DNA from: Roseiarcus sp963751165
Lineage (GTDB): Bacteria > Pseudomonadota > Alphaproteobacteria > Rhizobiales > Beijerinckiaceae
Assembly: GCA_963751165.1 (NCBI GenBank)
Contig: CAVVTP010000011.1
Span: 62,001 to 126,000, forward strand
Direction of reading: 5' to 3'
Length of the DNA: 64,000 nucleotides
Part shown: positions 57,703 to 64,000 of the stretch, in pieces
Position numbering within the stretch: the stretch's first letter is position 1
How the letters are laid out: the number at the start of each line of letters is the position of its first letter
Made by a program: the position numbers and the translations under genes
The notes under the pieces: model-generated
Seen by the model: only the letters and a program-made list of their open reading frames with translations
What the model was told of the DNA's origin: nothing
Databases searched by the model: none

Positions 57703-58134
57703 ATGGAATTCAAGCCGTTAGCGGCCAGGGAAATCATGTTGCTGCACGACATCGCAGTCGCGCAATATGGCGGAGCCCCCGGACTGCGCGATAGGGCGCT
57801 CCTGGACGGAGCGATTGGCCGTGCAGATTCTCGCTTAGCCTACGGACCATTCGAACCAAATTCCTTGCAATCCAAGGTGGATGCGACTGTCGCGGTCGCG
57901 TCCGGCGTCATTTTCTCGCACCCGTTTGTCGACGGGAACAAACGGACGGCGCTTACAATCATCCGCGCTCTCTTGAACCTCAACGATATCGAGTTCGCTC
58001 CGCCTCGTGGCGAGGTCGCGGACGCAATGGTAAAGCTGGCTTCTGGCGAATGGAATGAAGAGGCTTTCAGAGGGTGGGTCTTGCAACATTCGACTGCCCG
58101 CGCTGTCCCTTCCAGCATGTCAGAGACGCGTTAA
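57703..58134 (+). CDS. doc: Death-on-curing (Doc) family toxin, Fic fold
   Basis: A 143-residue Fic/Doc toxin. The active-site motif HPFVDGNKRTALTI (H-x-F-x-D-G-N-x-x-R) is intact. Doc phosphorylates EF-Tu and blocks translation. N-terminal LLHDIAVAQYGGAPGLRDRALLDGA is the typical Doc start, shown here in part. The C-terminus beyond residue 128 (STARAVPSSMSETR) is not conserved. With the upstream antitoxin it forms a complete, apparently functional type II pair. Confidence 0.92.
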   Translation: MEFKPLAAREIMLLHDIAVAQYGGAPGLRDRALLDGAIGRADSRLAYGPFEPNSLQSKVDATVAVASGVIFSHPFVDGNKRTALTIIRALLNLNDIEFAPPRGEVADAMVKLASGEWNEEAFRGWVLQHSTARAVPSSMSETR

Positions 58135-58263
58135 CGCGACCTCGGCGCCGATCAGGATCGCGCCCGCGCCGGAAGTCAAACCGGCAGCGCAAGTCTGCTT
58201 GCGAGATGACGCACGCACCCGCGCCGATCGGCCCGGCGCCACTTTCAAGGAGGGAGAATTCGC

Positions 58264-59052
58264 ATGGACCGGATGCGCGGCAAGACGGCGATCGTGACAG
58301 GCGCGGCGAGCGGGATCGGACGCGCGAGCGCGATTGCCTTCGCGCGCGAGGGCGCGCAGGTGCTCGCAGTCGACCGCGAGCCCGAAGGGCTCGACCAGAC
58401 GGTCGCTGACGTCGAGCGCGAGGGTGGGACGGCGCTCGCCCATGTCGCCGACGCCGGCGACGAGGAGGCGGTCAAGGCCACGGTGGCGCGCGCCCTCGAA
58501 GCGTTCGGCACGATCGACGCGATCTACGCCAACGCCGGGATCAGCGGCGGATTGACGCCGCTGTTCGAGCAGACCGTCGAGTATTGGACGGAAATCCTGC
58601 GCGTTAATCTGATCGGGCCGTTCCTCGCCATCAAGCACGGCGCGCCGCCGATGATCGCCAAAGGCCGCGGCTCGATTGTGCTCACGGCGTCCGTCGCCGC
58701 GCTGCGCGCCAACGCGGGCGGCGCGCCCTACGGCGCAAGCAAGGCGGGTGTCGTGAGCCTCGCGCAGAGCGCCGCCAATTCGCTCGCGGGCACGGGCGTC
58801 CGCGTCAACGCGATCTGCCCCGGCCTCATCGAGACCGGCATGACGAAGCCGATCTTCGACCGGGCGCGCGAGCGCGGCACCGACCACAAGATCGGTCAGC
58901 TCAATCCGCTGGGGCGCGCGGGGCGACCCGAGGAGATCGCGGCGATGGCGCTGTTCCTCGCCGGCGACGAAAGCTCCTACGTCAACGGCCAAGCCTTCCC
59001 GGTCGACGGCGGCCTCTCCAGCAGCCATCCCTTCGCCGGCCCGAGGTTCTGA
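58264..59052 (+). CDS. SDR family oxidoreductase (3-oxoacyl-ACP-reductase-like)
   Basis: A 262-residue classical SDR. TGAASGIGRASA (cofactor), NAG in IYANAGISGG, catalytic Ser in VLTASVAALRA, YGASK active site and RVNAICPGLIETGM are present. The ATG at 58264 follows AAGGAGG. It lies about 130 bases after doc and is not obviously linked to it. The substrate is unknown. Confidence 0.92.
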   Translation: MDRMRGKTAIVTGAASGIGRASAIAFAREGAQVLAVDREPEGLDQTVADVEREGGTALAHVADAGDEEAVKATVARALEAFGTIDAIYANAGISGGLTPLFEQTVEYWTEILRVNLIGPFLAIKHGAPPMIAKGRGSIVLTASVAALRANAGGAPYGASKAGVVSLAQSAANSLAGTGVRVNAICPGLIETGMTKPIFDRARERGTDHKIGQLNPLGRAGRPEEIAAMALFLAGDESSYVNGQAFPVDGGLSSSHPFAGPRF

Positions 59053-59324
59053 GCGAGGGCTAGGCTCCATCGCGCATCGACCTCCGCGATGGCCGCCGAT
59101 GGGACGGGCGCGAGCCACGCCTGCGGCTCTCGATCGGAAAGATCCCCGGCGGGGCTCGAACCGCGCACGAACTCGTTCGCCTGCAAAAAATCGCCCGCCG
59201 ATCGACGGCCGCCTTGTTTGGCGGAGCGCCCGCAAGTATTGATTTCATACGTTCACATTCCGAGGCGCCGACCCATTTTCCGAGCGCGTCAGCAGCGATT
59301 TTCGAAGGACGAGGAGGAGACGTC

Positions 59325-60506
59325 ATGCTGTCTTTTCGAGATTGGGCCTTTAATCACGGCAAAATTCCCAAAGCCAACGCGACCAACAATGAGATGATTG
59401 CGGTGGTCGCCGAATATCTCAAAGCCATCGTGGAGGAGGCGTTTTTCTGGTCGAGAACGCCTGCGAATAATTTGCAGAATGCAGTTCAGCAGGGATTGAC
59501 TGCTACCTTCAACGCGCGGCCTCCTGTCCTGGGACCCCAACCGAATGCGGCGGCGGGAGCTGCCGCCATGGTGGCCTGGCAGAACGCCAAGCAGCAGGTC
59601 CAGAACTGGGGCCAGCAGCTGCTTCCAGCCATCGCGCAATTCGTTCAGGTCTTTCAGACCCAGCACGCAAACGCGCTCCAGCAGGAAGTAACCCGCCTGA
59701 GCAACGACCACCGGCTGGCGGATGCGGCCGCCGCAATTCCCTCGCCGAACGACTACTTTCGCGGAGTCGATCTGCAGCACGGGGTGGAGAAGAAACTCGT
59801 GGCCGGCTACATCGACTTTCTCGTGGCCGCCATCAACGACTTCGTCGCGAGGGCGGTGCCTCATTCCAACGAGATGCAACGCCGCGCCCAGAATGTCGTG
59901 ACCCAACTCGGACGCTGCAAGGGGGATACATTCACGGGCGCCGACTCCACCATTTGCGAGCTCTCCATTTTCAACAAAGCGGTGCCCGGCGCTTTCGGCG
60001 GGGAAGACATCAAAGACGTTGCGCAATACTGGTCCACCGAGCGGCAAGCCACGGCCCGTCGGGTCCAGGAAGTCCAGGCATGGGCGCGAATTCAAGGACG
60101 CCCCGAGGACAACGCCGCATTGCGCCGCTACGGCTCGGCCGGCGAACTTGCAGACATCAGAGCGAGAAAGGGGTTCTACCAGGCGCCGGGCCGCTCCTTC
60201 GAGCGTTACAAGTGGTTCGTCGATCTCACGATGCCCAACTGCACGACCAGCGTGAGCGACAGCGACAAGTCCTTTTGGGTTCACCTGAAGCCCGGCGCCC
60301 TCGTCGCGCTGAACGCAATTCGACGGGAATATGTGGTGGACAATCAGCCGGCGGTCACCTTCAAGCCGAATATGGGCGGCGAGGTGGGCTGCTTCGGCGT
60401 TCACGAAGACGTCCTCAATCAGTTCAACAGGCAACTGATCGGGAAGATCCAATTGTGGAACCAGAAGACCAATCGCGAGGAGCCGCCTGCGGTCGTTCCG
60501 GGCTGA
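59325..60506 (+). CDS. Unrecognised 393-residue protein, possibly with a C-terminal ADP-ribosyltransferase-like domain
   Basis: I do not recognise this protein. It has no signal peptide and no clear membrane segment. Residues 1-200 are mostly helical and rich in Gln, Asn and Ala (QNAKQQVQNWGQQLLPAIAQ). The region 255-300 reads RRYGSAGELADIRARKGFYQ, then YKWFVDLTMPN, an Arg-Tyr-Gly-Ser pattern followed by a Lys-Trp-Phe strand that loosely recalls small ADP-ribosyltransferase-like toxin domains. The C-terminus (VTFKPNMGGEVGCFGV) shows no signature. ATG 59325 follows GAGGAGGAGA. It looks like a horizontally acquired accessory gene; the domain idea is a weak inference. Confidence 0.6.
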   Translation: MLSFRDWAFNHGKIPKANATNNEMIAVVAEYLKAIVEEAFFWSRTPANNLQNAVQQGLTATFNARPPVLGPQPNAAAGAAAMVAWQNAKQQVQNWGQQLLPAIAQFVQVFQTQHANALQQEVTRLSNDHRLADAAAAIPSPNDYFRGVDLQHGVEKKLVAGYIDFLVAAINDFVARAVPHSNEMQRRAQNVVTQLGRCKGDTFTGADSTICELSIFNKAVPGAFGGEDIKDVAQYWSTERQATARRVQEVQAWARIQGRPEDNAALRRYGSAGELADIRARKGFYQAPGRSFERYKWFVDLTMPNCTTSVSDSDKSFWVHLKPGALVALNAIRREYVVDNQPAVTFKPNMGGEVGCFGVHEDVLNQFNRQLIGKIQLWNQKTNREEPPAVVPG

Positions 60507-60553
60507 GATTTTGGCTCGCCGACCGCGGGGCTGGCGGAGTGCGCGGCCGTCCC

Positions 60554-60949
60554 TCAAGCCTCGGGCGGCGTGGTGAAGAACCACGGATGGCCTTCGGGGT
60601 CGACGGCCCAGTAGGTCCGGCCATAGGATTCGTCTTTCGGCGGATGGACGATTTCCGCGCCCGCCGCCTTGGCGACCGCATAGTGCTTGTCGACGTCGTC
60701 GAGATAGATGAAGACGCCCATCGTCGCCGCGCCGGCGTCTTTCGGCGTCGTCAGGCCGCGCTCGCGAGCTCCCTGTCCCATCATGACGAGCTGGCCCTGG
60801 AACGAGGCTTCGCCGTGCATGCCGCCGCTCGGCGTGCCGACGCGCATCTCCTCCTTGAAGCCGAATGCGCGCGTCAGAAAGTCGAGCGCAGCGGGCACGT
60901 CTCGATAGAAGAGGTAGGGGATGATCTGAGGGGGTCTCGGGGTCGTCAT
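60554..60949 (-). CDS. VOC (glyoxalase/PhnB-like) family protein
   Basis: A 131-residue vicinal-oxygen-chelate protein. IIPYLFYRDVPAALDFLTRAFGF is the usual N-terminal strand-helix, shown here in part, with EASFQGQLVMMG and VDPEGHPWFF later. Only part of the canonical metal ligands is evident, as common in PhnB-like members. The function is unknown. It is convergent with the preceding gene, and its start faces the REP-like region. Confidence 0.88.
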   Translation of the reverse strand: MTTPRPPQIIPYLFYRDVPAALDFLTRAFGFKEEMRVGTPSGGMHGEASFQGQLVMMGQGARERGLTTPKDAGAATMGVFIYLDDVDKHYAVAKAAGAEIVHPPKDESYGRTYWAVDPEGHPWFFTTPPEA

Positions 60950-61030
60950 CGAGCGGTCTCCGTTGTTCGTGACAACAACTGATGTTTAAGGCCCGCCCTC
61001 CCCTCTCCCGTGGGCTCCCGTTGAGAGAAT

Positions 61031-61110
61031 TGCCGGGGATGAGGGGTTTCGGCGGCTCTGGCGGCGCCCCTCATCCGGCGCTGCGCGCCATCTTCTCCCG
61101 AAGGGAGAAG
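61031..61110. repeat. REP-like element with two stems
   Basis: GATGAGGGG and CCCCTCATC are inverted arms flanked by GCCGG/CGGC, and CTTCTCCC-GAA-GGGAGAAG (61092-61110) is a second perfect stem. The family matches the copies at 52.4 and 57.2-57.3 kb. Confidence 0.7.
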
Positions 61111-61224
61111 GGACTTACGCGACAATTCGTAGCCGCCGGCGCAAGGCGAGGCGCAGAACGGCCTTCCGGGATATAATCGCCTCCGACTTGGGCGCGCTGG
61201 CGCCGCTGGACCAGGAGGGCGGCG

Positions 61225-62436
61225 ATGAAACGGATCGTTGTGCTCATCGACGGGACATGGAGCGACGAAGATTCTCCGTTCGACACGAACATCGCAAAAC
61301 TCGATCCGCTCAACGCGAAGGTCAAGCCGGCGCTCATCAAGCCGCAGGCGGCGGACGGGACGCTGCAGAAGGCGTTCTATCATGCCGGCGTCGGCGTCGA
61401 GCCCGACCTGGTGAAGCATCTGCTGGGCGGGGCGATCGGGCTCGGCCTGAAGAAAATCGTTCAGGACGCCTATCACACGGTCGTCGAGAACTACGAGAGC
61501 GGCGATGAGCTCTATCTCGTCGGTTTCTCGCGCGGGGCCTATGCGGCGCGAGCGCTCGGCGGGCTGATCGGCGCGTCCGGGATCCAGCGGCGGAAGGATG
61601 GCCAGACGTTCGAGGCCGCATGGAACAATTATCGCGTGAAGCCCGCGGTGCGGCAGGCGTCTCGGCCGGCGAGCGCGAGCGACAAGGCCGCGATCGGATC
61701 CTACAACGCGAAGGCGGCCGAGAACGCGTTCCATCCCGACCGCTCGATCAAGTGCATCGCCGTATTCGACACCGTCGGGTCTTACGGCGTGCCCGCCGGC
61801 TTCGGCCTGGCGGCGCTGGCGCGCTACTGGGCGCTCTGGACGCTCGGCTTCCATGATACGACCATCGGCGAGACGACCCAATTCGGTTTGCACGCGGTAT
61901 CGGTCGACGAACGCCGCCGCCCCTTCGTCCCGACCTTCTGGACCTGTCCCAAGGACAGGCCGCCGAAGGCGCATGTCGAACAGTTCTGGTTCGCCGGCGT
62001 GCACTCCAATGTCGGCGGGGGATATGCCGACGCAAGTCTTTCGGACGTCGCGCTCATCTGGATGATCGCCCGCATGCAGTCTCTGGCCGGCCTCGAATTC
62101 GATCCGGCCGCGGTGAAAACCGCGACGCGCGCCGTCAGCATCGACGGCGAGGTCGTCGATTCGAGCCAGGGCTGGATCGTCGACCAGATGTTCCCGCACT
62201 TCCGCGCCGTCCTCTCGCCTGACGCCGTCGAGCACAAGGCCTTCGCCAACACGCCGAACCCGAGCTGGGAGAACATCGGCGAGCGCGTCCACTGGAGCGT
62301 CGCGAAAAAACGCGGCCGGCCCTGCACCTATTACGGCAAGCCCGGCACGCCCTACGCGCCGCCGAACCTGCCGGCCCAAATTCCACCTGGGAAGATCGCC
62401 GCGGTCACGCCGGAGGAAAGCGCGATGTGGCCTTGA
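61225..62436 (+). CDS. DUF2235 (Tle1-like) alpha/beta hydrolase
   Basis: A 403-residue predicted lipase/esterase. The nucleophile elbow is GFSRGAYAAR (G-x-S-x-G), with a candidate acid in VFDTVGSYG and the His in GVHSNVGGGYAD. DUF2235 proteins include the type VI effector phospholipase Tle1, but many are free-standing cytoplasmic proteins. No VgrG, PAAR or immunity gene is adjacent, so an effector role is not supported here. ATG 61225 follows GGAGGGCGGCG. Confidence 0.9.
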   Translation: MKRIVVLIDGTWSDEDSPFDTNIAKLDPLNAKVKPALIKPQAADGTLQKAFYHAGVGVEPDLVKHLLGGAIGLGLKKIVQDAYHTVVENYESGDELYLVGFSRGAYAARALGGLIGASGIQRRKDGQTFEAAWNNYRVKPAVRQASRPASASDKAAIGSYNAKAAENAFHPDRSIKCIAVFDTVGSYGVPAGFGLAALARYWALWTLGFHDTTIGETTQFGLHAVSVDERRRPFVPTFWTCPKDRPPKAHVEQFWFAGVHSNVGGGYADASLSDVALIWMIARMQSLAGLEFDPAAVKTATRAVSIDGEVVDSSQGWIVDQMFPHFRAVLSPDAVEHKAFANTPNPSWENIGERVHWSVAKKRGRPCTYYGKPGTPYAPPNLPAQIPPGKIAAVTPEESAMWP

Positions 62437-62499
62437 GGCGGGCGTGCGGATTTACCGGTATTTGCCGTGACAGTGTACCAAATCCCATATCACCCGGGC

Positions 62500-63267
62500 C
62501 TATTTTGCGCCCTTCTTCGCTGCCTTCGCCTTCGGCTCCGCCCCGATGTTTGATTTCGAGCGAATTCGGATGGCGCCCCCCTTCGGATGCTCGACTTCAA
62601 ATGCGTCGGTCTTTCGCACCAGGTCGCTCAGCTTGCGAAAGCCGAAGTTTCGCGGATCGAAATCGGACGCCAGGTTGGCAAGTTGTTTGCCGACTTCTCC
62701 CAAGGGAACCCAGCCGTCGTCACTTTCCATCTCGGTAATGATCTTGTCGATGATCGGCGCGGCTGCGCTGGGCGGCTGAAGAGGCTTGGAGGCGCCATCC
62801 TGACTGTTCCCGGGGCCCGAGCCCGGAAGCAGGTTCTCGGCGTAGACAAATCTGCGGCAGGCCTGACGAAAGCTCTCCGGCGTCTTCTGCTCCCCAAAGC
62901 CAAACACGTCGACGCCCTGCTCACGGATTCGGGCCGCGAGCCGGGTAAAATCACTGTCCGACGAAACCAGACAAAATCCATCGAGCCGTCCACTGTGAAG
63001 CAGGTCCATCGCGTCGATGACCAAGGTGATGTCTGACGCATTCTTCCCGGTCGTATAGGCAAACTGCTGTTGGGGTATGATTGCGTGCTTGGACAGCGTG
63101 TCCGCCCATGCCTTGGAGCGAGGCTTGGAGAAGTCCCCGTAGATACGACGAACGCTGGCTTCTCCGATCTTTGCGATTTCCTCGAACAGCCCGTCTGCGA
63201 TCTTGGCGGAAACGTTGTCGGCGTCGATGAGAACCGCGAGACGGGGCGAACGAACTTCTGAAGGCAT
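62500..63267 (-). CDS. NYN-domain (LabA/DUF88-like) protein with C-terminal OST-HTH/LOTUS-like domain
   Basis: A 255-residue protein. The NYN nuclease-like domain (about residues 1-150) keeps the acidic residues in LAVLIDADNVS, SDITLVIDAMDLL and LVSSDSDFTRLA. The C-terminal part (about 165-235, LGEVGKQLANL, FDPRNFGFRKLSDLVRK) fits an OST-HTH/LOTUS RNA-binding domain, and a lysine-rich tail ends the protein. It is probably an RNA-processing enzyme. ATG 63267 has GGAG upstream; a GTG 21 bases earlier is less likely. Confidence 0.9.
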   Translation of the reverse strand: MPSEVRSPRLAVLIDADNVSAKIADGLFEEIAKIGEASVRRIYGDFSKPRSKAWADTLSKHAIIPQQQFAYTTGKNASDITLVIDAMDLLHSGRLDGFCLVSSDSDFTRLAARIREQGVDVFGFGEQKTPESFRQACRRFVYAENLLPGSGPGNSQDGASKPLQPPSAAAPIIDKIITEMESDDGWVPLGEVGKQLANLASDFDPRNFGFRKLSDLVRKTDAFEVEHPKGGAIRIRSKSNIGAEPKAKAAKKGAK

Positions 63268-63439
63268 GATGGCTACTCCACTCGACACAGGATGACGGCG
63301 GCGACGCCGGAACCCTGATCATATCGGGACCCGCGCCATGGCGGAGGGATCGACCGCGCGGCGAACGATCGCCTGACGCCAGGCAGCGAGTGTTCCTGCC
63401 GAATCCAGCCTTACTCTCGCTTCCGCTGTGGCCCGCGCG

Positions 63440-64000
63440 TCAACCCGGGCCCTGATCCTTCGCCGAAGCGCGGGCGCGCGCCGGCCGCGAGACGCAGCGC
63501 GCGACATAATCCTCGAGCGCCTTGGTCCTCTTCTCGCTCAGCAATGGCGAGTCCATGAACAGTGCGAAGGCGCCGGCATAGAGGGCGTCCGCCGCGGTGA
63601 ACGTGTCGCCCGCGATATAGGGATGTGCGGCGATGCTCGCGTTGACGAAAGTCATCGCCTCGTCGGAATCGACCCAGCCGGCTGTTCCGCGCGGCACAGC
63701 GAGCTTCATGAATTTCGAGGTGAACGCCGGCTCGAGCACGCCTGAATAATAGGCGAGCATGGTGAGAAACGGCCCTCGCGCAGGATCGCCGATCGCCGGC
63801 CCGAGACGCGCGTCGGGGAATTTGTCCGCCAGGTAGAGCGCGATGGCTGTCTGCTCGAAAACCGTCGACGCGCCGTCCTTCAGGACCGGGACCTTGCCGT
63901 GAGGATGCGGATTGGCCGGATCGAGCGCCCCCGATCCATCGCTGCGGCGGATGGACACATATTGGATGTCATAGGGTTCCCCGGTCTCCTCGAGGAGCCA
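63440..64000 (-). CDS. Glutathione S-transferase family protein, 5' end outside the window
   Basis: The gene runs off the right end. The visible N-terminal thioredoxin-fold piece begins at LLEETGEPYDIQYV, then HGKVPVLKDG with the cis-Pro and FEQTAIALYLAD, where the Glu-Gln/Ser-Thr-Ala pattern binds the gamma-glutamyl group. The helical C-terminal domain follows (TAADALYAGAFALF). It conjugates or reduces small molecules with glutathione. The true start is missing, so the in-frame GTG at 63958 should not be taken as the start. Confidence 0.9.
   Translation of the reverse strand, partial: WLLEETGEPYDIQYVSIRRSDGSGALDPANPHPHGKVPVLKDGASTVFEQTAIALYLADKFPDARLGPAIGDPARGPFLTMLAYYSGVLEPAFTSKFMKLAVPRGTAGWVDSDEAMTFVNASIAAHPYIAGDTFTAADALYAGAFALFMDSPLLSEKRTKALEDYVARCVSRPARARASAKDQGPG

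Noticed and set aside
61225..62436. Type VI secretion effector role for the DUF2235 protein
   Set aside because: No VgrG, Hcp, PAAR or immunity gene lies nearby, and DUF2235 proteins are often unrelated to secretion.

Overview
The window looks like a chromosomal segment of a GC-rich alphaproteobacterium, most likely Hyphomicrobiales. The evidence is an RNase E with an acidic insertion in its S1 domain and a C-terminal GWW motif, the block prfB / PBP1a / amidase / rne, a short-form sdhCDAB operon, an HWE-type histidine kinase and widespread GANTC contexts. No tRNA, rRNA, CRISPR array, transposase or integrase was seen.

Layout. 1-6.5 kb: an organic-acid or sugar-acid catabolic run on the + strand (PhyH-type dioxygenase, Ldh-family dehydrogenase, HpcH/HpaI aldolase, TRAP binding protein, fused TRAP permease, SDR). 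6.9-16.6 kb: housekeeping genes (MAPEG protein, release factor 2 with its programmed frameshift, PBP1a, N-acetylmuramoyl-L-alanine amidase, RNase E). 16.7-24.4 kb: a second sugar-acid cluster (GguC, UxaA-type dehydratase, GntR regulator, FAH-family enzyme, ketoglutarate-semialdehyde-type dehydrogenase, PfkB kinase) around a perfect 12-bp palindrome. 24.4-28.9 kb: a palindromic repeat element, then sdhC-D-A-B, interrupted between sdhA and sdhB by an antitoxin/PIN-toxin pair whose toxin is internally truncated. 29.0-37.1 kb: an arsenic block, aioBA on the minus strand divergent from arsR-arsC-acr3, then an MFS transporter and a PstS-like protein. 37.2-45 kb: PBP4-type peptidase, two tandem Tat-exported amidohydrolases with CxxC N-termini, an NAD epimerase with a gutted paralogue, and an XRE/MmyB-type regulator. 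45.5-50.2 kb: a signalling block (membrane protein, HWE kinase, Crp/Fnr regulator, cNMP-binding PP2C phosphatase, RsbW-like kinase, STAS protein). 50.5-64 kb: Nramp-like transporter, DUF427, aldo/keto reductase, fused oxoprolinase/hydantoinase, an AbrB-like/Doc toxin-antitoxin pair under an AT-rich operator, SDR, an unrecognised 393-residue protein, VOC protein, DUF2235 hydrolase, NYN protein, and a GST cut by the window edge. REP-like palindromes occur at 50.5, 52.4, 57.2-57.3 and 61.0-61.1 kb.

Sequence quality: seven genes that should be intact carry eight frame breaks, each repaired by removing one base. Six of the eight lie in or beside a GANTC-like site, the target of the alphaproteobacterial methylase CcrM. 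I read these mainly as systematic sequencing errors and treat the genes as functional.
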